Part shown: positions 24,110 to 36,183 of the stretch, one piece after another
Layout of the letters: the number at the start of each line of letters is the position of its first letter
How positions within the stretch are numbered: position 1 is the first letter of the stretch
DNA from: Melieria omissa
Lineage: Eukaryota; Arthropoda; Insecta; Diptera; Ulidiidae
Assembly: GCA_963971225.1 (NCBI GenBank)
Contig: OZ020267.1
Span: forward strand, 111,370,163-111,434,162
Reading direction: 5' to 3'
Length of the DNA stretch: 64,000 nt
Program-made: the position numbers and the translations under genes
Notes under the pieces: generated by a model
Told to the model about the DNA's origin: nothing
The model's database searches: none
Seen by the model: only the letters and a program-made list of their open reading frames with translations

Positions 24110-26515
24110 AAATTATTATTAAATGTTATTATTTTAAATAGCTTAGTTTATTTAATATTTTTTCATTATTTTTAAATATTTTTTAATCTTCTTTTAACTA
24201 ATTTTTTGTATTATTATACATAAATTATTTCATTTTATATTTTTAATAATTTTTTATCTAGTTTTTTAGCTTTTTTCTACTCTTTTTTCAAATTTGTTTC
24301 TTTAGATTTATTATTTAAATTTTGTTTTTATATTTTAAAATGATTTGTAATATTTTTTAATCTTGTTTTAACTAATTTTTCATGTTGTTATAGATAAATT
24401 ATTTATTTATATATTTTTATTTATATATATTATATATATTTATTATTTATATATTTTTTAATTGTTTTTATTTTTTTATAGTTTTTAGTTTTATAGTTTT
24501 TAGCTTTTTTGTACTCATTTTTTTTATTTCCTTTACATTTCTTATTTAAATTTTGTTTTGATATTTTAAAATTATTTGTAATATTTTTTAATTTTAATAT
24601 TTTTTTATATTTTGATAGTAATATTTTTAAATAATTTAATTTTATATTTCTAATAATTTTTTGCATAGTTGTTTAACTTTTTTGTACTCAATAATGTAAA
24701 AACATTATTTCCTTTAGATTTCTTTATTTGAACTTTTTTTGAATCATTCTTTTAACTAATTTTTTATTATTTGAATAAGATATTTTATTTTATATTTTTT
24801 GCCATTTTTAAATCTTTTTCGAACTAGTTTTCATTTTTGTATTATGTTATATATCTAATTTTATTTAATGTTTTTAACATTTTTTTAAACTTTTATTGTA
24901 AGCTGTTTACCTCATTTTTTATATTTTTTTTAATAATATAAATATTAATATTATAATTCTAATTAATTAACTATAATTATATTATATTAATTATTTTAAT
25001 AACTTTTTAATTTTATAATTTCCTTATACTAATTTTTTGATATTTATTTTATTGAAAATGTTTTTTTTAATTTCTGAATATTTTTTAACCTTCTTGTAAC
25101 TAGTATTTTATATGATTTTATTTACATATTTTTTTCAATATTTCAATATTTTTTCATATTTTAAAATTTTTTATATATTTACTTTTTATATTTATATTTA
25201 TATTTTTAAAATTATATTTTTTAATATTTATTTAACAATATTTCAGTTTGTTTTATATTTATTTTCTTCTAACAAACTCTTTATATTTTTTACAGCTTAT
25301 TTTATTTAATATTTCTTTTTATTTTAAAATTTTTTTTTAATTTTATAAACTTTTGTAATGAATTTTGATATAGTTAATTTTATTCAAAATTTTTTTTAAT
25401 TGCTATATATATTTATTTTATATATGTTACCTTATTTTATATTTATTTTATATATGTAATCTTATTTTATTTTTTAAAGCATTTCAACTCACATAATTTT
25501 CATTTCCTTCAGTCAACAATAAATTACTTCTCAGTGTTAACCTAATTTTCTATATTTTTTCAAGACAACATTTCATGCCATCAAATCACAAGTATTTGCA
25601 TATAAAAGCCATTAAAATCATATGAAAATAACTAATTATACAATTATCTATAGTAATAAATATATACACAAAATATCATAGTTTCTAGTTTAGGCAAAAA
25701 TCAATTCATTATTAAACATATGACATGAAAAACATGAGACAAAACTAGAATCATGTGTCGAAAAGGACACTGGGTGTAGAATAAAATGTAGAAAAGAATC
25801 AATTAGAAGTAAAACTGATAAAACCAAAATCTGCAGACAACTCATAGTTTATGAAAATGTATAAAACACTAAAATAAAAAAATTAAAAAAAATAAAATCA
25901 ACAGAAGAAATAAGAACACAAGATTAAGAAATAATAAAAATTACAAATTACAGAATATAATTTGACAAATAATAAATAGTTAAAAAAATAATAAATAATT
26001 AAAAAATAATAAATAATTTAAAAAAATAATAAATAATAAAAAAAAAATAAAAAATAATAATACAAAAAATTAAGAAATAATTAGCGGAAAATTAAAGTGA
26101 AGAATATAATACAAATGACAAATATTTCATAAATATATGATTAAAAAAGGTGTAAAAAAATGCAATTCAATGAAAACTAAATGCAGAGTTGCAGAATTTT
26201 AAACTATTAAATTAAATTTTGTAAATATAAAAAATATTAAACTAATTGAAAATAAACTAAACAAATATAAAGTACATAAAACTAATTGAAAATAAATTAA
26301 AAAATTTATATAAATTCTATTTGATTTTGAAAAATGTAATAACTTTAATTAGCTTAAAAGATATTAATTTAATTGAAAAAAATATAATCAAAAACAAAAA
26401 CTATGTAAATGACTAATAAATAATAAATCTAAAAATTAACAAAATTAATAAATAATATAAATAATAATTAAAAACAATTGAATACGTGATTAACTAATAA
26501 ATAAAAATATGAATC
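24110..26515. repeat. extreme AT-rich low-complexity block with a T-to-A strand switch
   Basis: About 2.4 kb of almost pure A/T. The plus strand is T-rich up to about 25500 (TTTTTAATATTTATTT-like strings), then A-rich from about 25860 to 26515 (AATAATAAATAATTAAAA-like strings), with a short mixed stretch between. No gene is supported; all frames here are compositional. Confidence 0.7.
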
Positions 26516-29442
26516 GTTAAGGTGAACAGTGGTGGCATTGTCCAAAAGTATGCAAACTGTACTCCAATAGAAACAGCTGCGCACTGCAATTTAGTAAGGA
26601 AAACCGATGTGTTAGAAAGAGATAAGCATAGAGTAACGTTAAGATGTATTGTAAGCGAAGATCGTTGGATGGTGTTGTCGCGCAGACGTTAATTACTCGT
26701 AAAATTTGTGTGCTAAGCGAATGCAAATATATATCAGTAGGAATAGTAAATAGCAGAAACCAATTAGCCGTAGAAGAAGCATAGAATTTCTGAATAGAAG
26801 GAACAACCTAACAAATAGGAAAACCATAGCTGATGAATAGGACAACTGACAGCAACAATTTAAGGCATAAAACGTAACGCTGCATTAACACTGACTTAGC
26901 AAAACATTTAGAGGAGCGCAAAACTTACAAGTTTAAACTTTTGAAAGGAAGAATTTAGCTGTGGCTAAAATGAATAGCAGAACCGTTGAGAATTGTTTTT
27001 GGTTTGCAGCTCATGTAAAGAAAAAAATTAAAAAAAAAACGATAAACCAACAATGCAATGCATGTGGAGCGTCAAATAAATTATACATATTAAATGAGTA
27101 ATGAAATTCTATTTAAAATTAATTTTAAAGCATATTATAAATAGTGTAAAGCATTGCATAATTTATAAAAAAAAAACAAACATAATACCAAAATAAATAA
27201 ACATATAGAGAATAGTTATATAGAAAAAAGAATATGCAAACAGCTAAAGCAGTAAGTAAGACTTAACATTGAACGGTTAAAGTTGCGTGCAGTTGATTTG
27301 AGTTGAAGTAGATTTAAAGAATTTTTTTATTCAAAAAAAATGCATATATATTAACGCAGAAATTCAACATTTTCAGTATATTTCTTTATCTTAAAATACA
27401 GTTAACAGTTGATTTTTTCACTAACTCCATGGCAACAGACATAAGTTGACAATTGTTAGCCACACTTGGTGATATTTTTGTGCAATATTTTCTCACTTAG
27501 CTAAACAAGCAAAATAGGTGATTTGTGGGTTTATTGATTAACTACAAAACAACAAATACCTTTCTCATTGGGTACTTTGGAATAACTTCCATCTCTGTTG
27601 TATAAAACTTGAAGCTACAAGAAGGCTGAGCAATTTTTAATGGCCTGAAAGTTAATTTTCATAGTGCTATGTTTTGGCATTTCGAACAATGTTTCCAATA
27701 GTAAATAATTCTGTTTCAAATTCTTCTCTAACCTGCTCTACTTTGGTAAATTTTTTTAATTCCGCCTGAATAAAGATAGGTTGGATCTGCAGGGAACCCA
27801 ACTAATAGGGAAGAACACCGGATCCAATATGAAAGGAATCACAATGGGCCCAATAGGGTCTCTGAATAAAAATGCATGACGCACCCCCTTTTGTAACCTA
27901 ACCTAACATAAAGCCTTGTTTGAGCAGACAGAGAGGAATGCAGAACTAATAGTTTTCATCTCTTTTGACCAAATAACACTTCCACTAACTTTCCTTGAAG
28001 AATTTTTCATAATTCTATCAAAACAAAGAATTTTATTTGTTAATCTATCCGTTTCAGGCTTCAGTAGCTCCTCTTCTCTCTTTTACTATTCTTCTTGACG
28101 AAATTCTGAAAACTCTTTTATTCCGCGTTAGAAGATTTTCCATAGAAAATGCTAAGATTTTGATTAACCGTAGATCGAGCTTTGTATCAAAAATTATACA
28201 TTTGGTTTTTGTTTCATCATAACATTTTTCAGGATATAATTAATTTAACCATTCTTTGTGACTTTCTTTGTGTTGGGATTATGCTTGTTTAAAACCATCT
28301 TTCACACTTCTTTAAGAAAGAAGTCTTGAGAAAATTGAAAAGTTTATAATTCTCTCCTTTGTATACATGGGATAGGATTCCTTAATTTTTTTGAAGCTCG
28401 ATCTACGGTTAACAATCAAACAGCTTTAAAACAATCGAATCAAGACACCTGAAATTAATCCAAGCTTTGCTAATTCGAATCAATCGTCTGTTAATCAATG
28501 AAACCAACTCAAATTAAGTCCGAAACCCAAAACCATGCAAGACAAAGCCTGTTCTAATATCCTAAATTTCACTGAATTGTAGACCTTATTTCATATGTTG
28601 AAAGAACAGGATAAGATTGTGAATATGAAAGCAACCATCAAACCTATCCAAACCCCTTATTTCATACCCATTTTCAATATAAATGCATATAGCCTATATT
28701 ACTCCTATAGTCTATTTTACTCCCACTGCTCACATTTACTAAACAATATCATTAATTGAAAATTGTATGATCTTCAAAATGTATTTAAACTCTATCTAAA
28801 CCCCATATTTAACTGTTCATCTACACATTGCTACATATAATTTCATTCAATTACTCGATATAGAATAACAATCCCATTATTTCATTCATACAATATTTAT
28901 GACAAAATATTTTCATGTATGCATATATATTATAAAATAGATTTTCTAGTTTATAATGGTAGCTGTGTTTTTTTATAAACATATATAGTGACTTTTAGTT
29001 TACTATATATTTGTAAAGTAAAAGAGAACCTAACATAAGTATTATTACAGATTATTATTATGATTATTATTGTACGAGTAATAACGAATGTGTTGAGAAA
29101 TTTATTGAAGACGAAATAAATGAAGAAAACTGAAAAATATATTAATAACCAAATGATGAAGTGAGTTTTTATTTGAAAAGTTATTGAAGGTAAAAACAAA
29201 ACTAAAAACCGATATGAGGAAATCACCCAAAAAAATCTATGATGCAATTGCTATTTGAAACCGGTAAGAAAAACTAGAAAGAGAATGAATCTAGTAGACT
29301 TCGTAATGATAGAGCAGAACATTTTTGAATAGGAACAGAAGTAAAATTGAAGAATCGAATGTCACATACAGTAAAAATGTTCTTACAAAATGTCCTGTTT
29401 GAATAATTATGAGAAAAAATTCTCAAACAGCGTAAATATTTC
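26516..29442. other. intergenic stretch with dispersed repeats, no gene seen
   Basis: Base composition returns to ordinary AT-rich. It contains the inverted (GGTTA)n-type repeat near 27830-27910 and the dispersed repeat at 28150-28372. No coding exon or RNA gene was recognised. Confidence 0.5.
28150..28372 (-). repeat. dispersed non-coding repeat, copy 2
   Basis: Inverted partner of 12296-12515, about 16 kb away. By eye roughly five in six bases match, with small indels. It reads from CGTAGATCGAGCTTTGTATC to TATAATTCTCTCCTTTGTAT on the plus strand. Confidence 0.55.
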
Positions 29443-29618
29443 CAGGGGTGGATTCAGGGGGGAGAAGGTTGTGGATTGAAACCCTGCCCCCGGAAATATT
29501 ATGGTCGATTTTAAAACTACATACAAATGAAAAGGCATTTTTGGCATTTTATGAATATTAAATAATTACTTCCTGACACCCCCGCTCCCTCAAAAATATA
29601 TTTCTGAATCCGCCCCTG
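29443..29618. mobile_element. hAT-like MITE, uninterrupted copy
   Basis: The ends read CAGGGG(C/T)GGATTCAG inwards from both sides. The flanking 8-mers AATATTTC and CATATTTA match at 6 of 8 positions, fitting a decayed 8-bp hAT target duplication. It is only 176 bp and non-coding. The interior (AACTACATACAAA, TTGGCATTTTATGAATATTA) matches the interrupted copy at 52847-53500. Confidence 0.7.
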
Positions 29619-29980
29619 CATATTTACATTCAAAAAAATCAATCAAATCAAAATTAGTTAGAAGCCTAATAAAAAAATACTTTCTAATTAGACTTCAGAT
29701 CTTTTTGAAACTCAAAGATACAATAACAACTCTGTGCTTGCTAGCTACCTTGTTTTAACGCTTGTTTACACTCAATGTGTCGCATCTGGCAATGCTCTGA
29801 CGCTCAGTTAACCACCGGAGATGCCAGAGTTTGTTTACTACGATATTGTTTTCCAGAATTTTAAATCAAAACCTTTATGAAGGTTGAATTTTCATTTGAA
29901 TAGACACAAGGAAACCAAGGAAAGTAAGTGCTTTCCCTCTTTTATACATAAAATCTTGTAATTCATGTCAGAAAGTTATA

Positions 29981-30619
29981 CAGTGGACGTCCAGTATAAC
30001 GAACTTTCCATTCCAAGAATTTTCGATTTAACGTACAGTCAAATTTTTTCCATTGATGGTTCTATATAACGAACGAAAGTGAAATTTGCTATTCGATATA
30101 ACGAATATTTTTGGTATTCTTCACCATCCTTAATAAATCTTAAAATTGTTTTTATTCGAGCATTCATGTTTTTTTGCAATAACAATGAAAGTTTGGTTTT
30201 GTCAAGTAAACGGTACATCAATTGTTTTTGTTTTTGTTAAAACTTTCAAATTGACGTAAAGTTACCAACATTTTCAGACTCTGTTTGTATGCATTGCTGT
30301 TAATTTTCACAGAATATGTTTTGCGTTGAGTCGGATCTTTTCTCTTCAAAATTGAAATTTCAAGAAAATTTTCCATACAGAAAAGTTAACATGCAGTAAA
30401 GAGGCAATCGCGCATTAAAGACTTTTTGACTGTACAAAAGTCAGTTAAAAAAGCTAGAATAGTTAAAAAACAGATATTTATTTTAAAACTGATTATGTGG
30501 AACTTATTTTTTTAAGAAAGATGGTTTAAAACAAAAAAAAATTACGATCGATTTAACGAATTTTTCGATTTAACAAATTGGAGGTACAACATAAGAATCG
30601 GTATATTGGACGTCTATTG
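29981..30619. mobile_element. pogo/Tc1-like non-autonomous element with TA flanks
   Basis: TA lies at 29979-29980 and 30620-30621. The left end reads CAGTGGACGTCCAGTATAAC; the inverted right end reads CAATAGACGTCCAATATACC. Near both ends, CGATTTAAC and TATAACGAA motifs recur. CAGTGGA starts and ATATAACGA subterminal motifs are typical of pogo/Tigger-type elements. The interior has no transposase motif, so this is a MITE or a heavily decayed copy. Confidence 0.65.
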
Positions 30620-30809
30620 TATATGAGGTAAGATTTTGTCCCTACTTCCTATGTTTATCGAAATTTTAGACAAATCTATGTGCTGAAATCTTGTATAATT
30701 AATATCGAAGCCAATCACAACTGCAAACACCATTTCATTAACTTTTTTTTGAAGATTTTTGATGAGACTAAATTCAAAAACGATATATAAAAGCACTAAG
30801 CAAATAAAG

Positions 30810-31301
30810 AGCCTATTTACACGAAGGCTTTTTCCCCCTGCGTTTTTTGCAACTCTCTTTTGAAGTTGCTGCGTAAATCTTCATGCATTTACATGAAGAC
30901 TTTTTACTTGCAACTTTGCTTGGCTTTTTGGACGTTTAAGCGGCCAATCTTCTTTCATTCACATTTTCGCGTAGTTTTTGATATTCTCATTACTAAAAGA
31001 AAAATGGATTTAAACAAAGAAGAAATTATTGAAAATATTTTAGAAGTCACTGAAATAGCTATTAACTGCTCAAATTTAAATAATAGGGAAGATGTAAATA
31101 TAATTGTTAGCGAAGCGTCCGGCCGGTTTGAAATTTGAAGAAAAGTGCGAAAAACAGCAAAGCAAATGTCAAAAAAAAACCCCTGGAATTCGCTGACCGT
31201 GCGTGTTTGCCTACCCCGCTGACTTCTCACCACTTCTCGCCCACAAACTCGTCACGCATGACTTTTAACGCAGGGGGAAAAGCCCTCGTGTAAATAGGCT
31301 C
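30810..31301. mobile_element. TIR element of unassigned superfamily, about 270 bp upstream of the NSL2 gene
   Basis: The ends are inverted copies of about 35 bp: GAGCCTATTTACACGAAGGC from 30810, and GAGCCTATTTACACGAGGGC on the other strand from 31301, followed by CCCCCTGCGTT in both. The 3-bp flanks are AAA on both sides, which is weak evidence in this context. Short open frames inside match no transposase I know. A PIF/Harbinger- or hAT-like MITE is possible. Confidence 0.65.
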
Positions 31302-31573
31302 AAACACAAACAAATAAATAAATAGTGTTTATTTGCTTAATGATAAAAGTCCAGACTGCAACCAACCATTGTGGCAACTCTTGCCAACACGACTAGCACC
31401 CGAAGCAAAAGTAACGATTCGATTGGGCCGCATTTTTTCGTTCGTTTGTGTCGGTTTGTAGCGAAATTTTCATCAAGGAAAATCTACATTTCTAAACGGA
31501 ATTAACTACAAAAAATATATCGAAAATAGTCAACAGTCAGCAAAGACCAGTTTCCACTAATTTTTTCACCAAT

Positions 31574-33980
31574 ATGGCTTCTGCGTCCGGCTCGCCGCGC
31601 TCACGGCAAGTTGTACGCTACAGCGTCGCACCGGAGCGCGATTTGCGCGAGCAGCTGCACCAGGAAATCGAAAGCAAGTCGAAATCCTGCTCGAATCCCA
31701 CCTACGAGTGCTCGATACCGCGCATCGATGGCTATGAGTACTGCATTCGGCACATCTTGCGCGAGCCGCGCGGCAATTTTCGCCAGTGCGCCTACACATA
31801 CGGCAATGGACGCAAGTGCCCGAATGCAGTGCCCAAGCACGACACCAAAAAGGATCCGGCCATGACGACGCTGTGCTTCGAACACAATCGCCAGGCTCAG
31901 CTGCAGAAGACGCACGTGGCCGTTGGCAAGTTGCGACGCACCGATACGAATGAGGCGCTGCTGCACAACCTGGCACATCATGTCAATGTGGAGGAGATGC
32001 AGCAGGAGCGCACAGCTATTTGCGAACAGGACGAGGAGATTGATGTAGTGTCGCCACATGTAGCACCGTTTGGTGAGTGAAACAAGCACAGGCGGCAGCT
32101 CTGAGTTTCGATGTTAATTAATGAAATATTATTATTTTCTGGCACAGTAAGCCATGATCAGATACATAGCCTCAGCACTGTGGCCGCCACTATACGCAAA
32201 CGTCGCCGCATACTGGACTACGCCTCCGATAGCACCACCGACGATGAGGAGCAGCCCAATATGAGCAACACAGCGCGCGGCCTCGAATGCAATGAGTCGG
32301 ACAATGAGAGCGTCGATTCGCAGGATGAGGATTTGCTTAAGTGAGCAAAAAGAACCAAACTTTTCGTGAAAATCTTTTGTATATTAAACGAAAATGTATT
32401 TCATAGGCACGCTGGCATCTACACGCGCCAGGAGGCTATACGCATCTCTGAGGCCAAGCTGACCAAACTGCAAGGCCTCTACATCGATCAGATCAATCGT
32501 CTGCATCACATTCTCAAAGAGCGTCGTCGCCGCTATTTGCAGGCCATACGCAAGGAGCGCGAGATACTTTGTATGTAACAAATGTGGCTCATATATTGTT
32601 CCATATCAATTTAAATGCTGCTTTTCACTCTCCTCTGCAGGCAGCATACACGACCAAATCAAGGAGACGCCACGCGAACGTGTGCTGTATGACCAGCTGA
32701 AGGCATTCAATACCTATCATCGACGCCATGGCGTCGAGGCTGTGCTCTACAAGAAATTCAAAGAGAAGCGCTCGCGCGCCAGTGACGGCTACGGCCACAA
32801 GGGTCCCGGCTTCAGCAAGTGCGTTTTTACCGAGGGCGGCGTTAAGTGCGGCGAGCGCGCCATGCCCTGTTGCAAGTTCTGCCGCAAGCATATACTCGAG
32901 GACAAGAAGCAGATCCTGTTTCGTGCCTGCGAGGTGGAGAAGAGCGGCGTGGTGTGCCAGCAGCCCATACCGTGCATCTTCGACGATGCCTCCACCTGCG
33001 TGCTGCATTTGGTAATGCCGACACGTCGCCAATACATACAAAAGGTGTGTGCACCATGAGCGCCAGCCATGCACCCGACCACTACCACTTACTTTGACCC
33101 AACTACTACTTATTTAGTGTTTTGCTGTGCAAAATTCAAACACATCCTACATATATATATGTACATTTTCTATAGTTTTGTATATACTTGCAAAATTTTC
33201 AAAATTTACATAAGGCATACGCTTGCGCGCATTCCAGGCCATTTCAATCCAAACACATATGTGGCTTTATTACTTTGGCAGCGTTTCGTATTTGCATTGA
33301 ATTTGTTTTGCTTTGTTCTATTATTTTTCGCACACTGAAACAACAACGAAAAACCCGAAAACTGAAATGAAGCAACTTTTTTGTATTGTTTGGCATTTTG
33401 TGAACCTGTGAATTGTACATACACAAACGTCCTTCTCCATCTTACAGGATTACCCTAAATATGCTCCACAACACAATGCGTGAAAGAGCGAGCGAGAGAG
33501 CGTAATGTAAGACTGTGACTATTCGAAACAAAAAATAATGATGAAGAAAAACTTGAATTATTGCAATTAAACGTTATGTCCATTGAACTAGTTTTTTTCT
33601 CAATAATTTAATGCATATTGCAAAATGAGCGCAAGTTTAGGTACTTAAGTAATGAAAGCACAACAATGAGAAGGAACTTAATCGTTAAGTAAACTGTGAA
33701 GTTCTGCACATTGCAAGGCACCCGATAATGTGCTTATGTCATAATTTTTTCATTGCAGAAATACGAGTCCGAGACGGAGGAAGAAGACAGCGGTGTGGCT
33801 GAGGTGAAAAGCGAAAGCTTCGAGGGTAGCATTGCAGCGGCTGAGAATGCGCGCCTTGCGACCAGAGCTGAACGTGCAGCGGCCAAGTCGAAACAAGCTG
33901 CGGCGGCAGCAGTGGCCAGCGGCAACATTACCATCTCGCACGACAGCAACGATGTGGCGGTCGATATTAAAGTTGAATGA
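31574..33980 (+). CDS. dgt1: KAT8 regulatory NSL complex subunit 2 (KANSL2/NSL2, dgt1)
   Basis: Predicted 493-residue scaffold subunit of the nuclear NSL complex, which carries the MOF acetyltransferase to active promoters; the Drosophila protein is also called Dim gamma-tubulin 1. Exons: 31574-32072, 32148-32340, 32407-32570, 32641-33044, 33759-33980 (TGA). All introns are GT-AG and phases match (total 1,482 nt). Two C3H-C3H type potential DNA-binding domains define the family. The first is at residues about 39-104 (CSNPTYEC, YEYCIRHI, CAYTYGNGRKCPN, LCFEH). The second is at about 346-409 in exon 4 (CVFTEGGVKCGERAMPCCKF, CRKHI, ACEVEKSGVVC, CVLHL). Between them are an acidic Ser/Asp-rich linker and a likely coiled coil (exon 3). 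The C-terminus is acidic, then Ala-rich. The start at 31574 is the first in-frame ATG of the long first exon. AATAAA at 34196-34201 is the likely poly(A) signal. An alternative last exon is possible (see findings). Confidence 0.93.
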
Positions 33981-35040
33981 AAACAAAACGTCGATTGACG
34001 AATGTGCATGCAATAGCAAATGCAATTTTTTAATGTGTTTACTTGTTTTTGTAAAAGTTGGTGCGGTTTGAAAAGCACTTAAATTAGTTATTTTTATAAC
34101 GTAAAATGAATATTTTGACTTAGTGCTAAAGGCAAATAATAATTTCGAGTACAAATGTTACAGCAATGATTTAAAACAAATATATAAATGATTTTAATAA
34201 AAAAAACTAAATGTTTCAAGCATTAGATGCAGTAGAAGGAATAGCAGAACGTTTTTTGTTTTAAATGATTAATGTATAAAAATTTGTTTAAAAATTTGGA
34301 ATTTGAGTTCGACTCGAATAGTAAAAGTTGCTTATAGTTTTTACAGAAAGCACTTCTATGGTATTTCTGGTTGGGCTTCCACTCGGATTTGGTGTAAATA
34401 CAGTGGCGGTCAGAATTAATATGACAGTGTTCATGTAGATAAAACTGGAAATTTTGTTTGATATAAATGTGCTGAAATACTGTAATTGATAGTAATACAA
34501 TAGAAATTATGTTTTCGCTGATGTAAAATGTGCTACTTCTAATTTTAATAAAAATACTAACATTCTGTGTAAAGTTAATTTCAATTAAAGAATGTTTAGA
34601 AAAAGCTTTAATATACCAACTTTGATTTTATTCACTTCACGCTTATATAAACTATATATATATTTAGTAAAAATCTCCATATATATATTTTTGTTATGGA
34701 ATTTATTTCTTCTCAACATTATCTTTGCACAAAATCCAAGAGAATTTTGTTCAAATATCGTTTGTCTGCAAATTATTATGTTTTCCCAAGTTTTTTTTGA
34801 AATATTTAATTTACTATTAAATTATTTACATAATGTTTTTGACCCAACACTGCTGCAATGAATTTACATCTGCATTGTGACTATGAAACTCGCAAACAAA
34901 TTTCAGCAACAACTTCAAGCTGGCAATGCTCCTCGTGGCCACTACAGCTGCTTGCCGCTAATGCGTGAATTTCGCTCCACGGGGCTTGCGTAAATTTTAA
35001 TTGGATAACAGTTTCATCAAAGAAAATTAGTGAATTCGTC
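33981..35040. other. NSL2 3'UTR and HemK upstream region
   Basis: The NSL2 3'UTR probably ends just after the AATAAA at 34196-34201. The remainder, about 0.8 kb, should contain the promoter and 5' leader of the methyltransferase gene. A lone Tc1-like end (CAGTGGCGGTCAGAATTAAT) starts at 34401 without a recognised partner. No TATA box or other core promoter element could be assigned. Confidence 0.5.
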
Positions 35041-36183
35041 ATGTACAAATTGGTGGCACAACAATTGCGGCAGCAGGTGCGAAATTTCACGCGTGCCACT
35101 TTGCAACATTCCAAAGTAACAACCGAATTGCCTGCAGTTGAAAAGCAGTCACCCCAACAACAACAAAACGATGGCATTGCCGTAACCAATGTGCTCGAAG
35201 GTTGGAGCGCCAAACTGAAGGAGGCTGGTGTCGGGGATATTGATTTCAATTTGAAGTGTTTGGTGGCGCATGTGCTGCAAAAGAAGTTTGTAAGAATCTT
35301 TTTTACAGTGATGCTTTAAATCTTTCTTATTGCCACGTCATGATTTTCTCTCCAAGAACAAGTTGCCCAGCTACAAGAGTCTGCAATTCAATGCAGCGCA
35401 GCTGCAGGATTTCGAGCGCCTGTGCGAGGCACGCTGTGCACGTATGCCGCTGCAGCACATTCTCGGCGAATGGGACTTTATGGATTTGACGCTGAAGACA
35501 GCGCCCACGGTGTTCATACCGCGCCCCGAAACCGAAGAGTTTGTCAGCAAAGTGATCGAACAGTATCGCAACGTGGACGAGCCCGTTAATATGCTGGAAG
35601 TGGGCTGTGGCTCGGGCGCCATGTCGCTGGCCATATTGCATGCATTGCCACATGTGCGCGCAACTGCCATTGAACGCAGCAAGGTGGCCACGGCGCTCGC
35701 GATAGAGAATGCCGCACGACTGGGATTGCAGAATCGAATATCGATACACAATCACACCATGGAGAAGGACAACTACCTGCCAGCAGAATTAGCTGGCCAA
35801 ACGTACGATCTGATTATTGGCAATCCGCCGTATGTAAAATCGGAGGAGTTTCCGCTGCTGCATCCCGAGGTGGTGGCGTAAGTGCCATATTCGTATTGGC
35901 AAAGCGTTAATTGGTATCTAATGAAATATTTGCTAATTGCAGCTATGAGAATTTGAATGCGCTCGATGGCGGACCGGATGGCTTGCGCGTTGCACGGCTG
36001 GTCTTCGAGCTGGCGTGTGTGCATTTGCGGGTAGGCGGCAAACTGTGGCTGGAGTTGGGCAACGATCATCCACCGCTGGTCAAGACTATAATGCATTTGC
36101 AGTACGAAAACCGCTTGCGTTTCATAGACAGTTACAAAGATCAGTACAAGCGTGAGCGTTTCGTACAAATCGAAAAGGTCTAA
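35041..36183 (+). CDS. HemK-type peptide-chain release factor N5-glutamine methyltransferase (HEMK1-like, mitochondrial)
   Basis: Predicted 336-residue SAM-dependent enzyme that methylates the Gln of the GGQ motif in mitochondrial release factors. Exons: 35041-35289, 35357-35877, 35943-36183 (TAA); introns of 67 and 65 bp, GT-AG, matching phases. The N-terminus (MYKLVAQQLRQQVRNFTRAT) is basic and free of acids, as in mitochondrial targeting peptides. Then follow the HemK N-terminal helical domain, the family block HILGEWDFMDLTL with VFIPRPETEEFV, SAM-binding motif I (EVGCGSGAMS, Gly-rich core at residues 166-170) and the NPPY catalytic motif (residues 239-242), which contacts the substrate Gln. 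Length fits HEMK1. It lies about 1 kb after NSL2 on the same strand. AATAAA at 36592 or 36661 may be the poly(A) signal. I believe the Drosophila orthologue is CG9531, from memory. HEMK2/N6AMT1 is less likely because it lacks this N-terminal domain. Confidence 0.93.

Noticed and set aside
24430..25309. Lys/Asn- or Phe/Tyr/Ile-rich ORFs in the AT block
   Set aside because: Pure composition effect of near-100 percent AT sequence.
34401..34420. Tc1-like terminal sequence CAGTGGCGGTCAGAATTAAT
   Set aside because: Only one end; no inverted partner found in the following kilobases, so no element is called.
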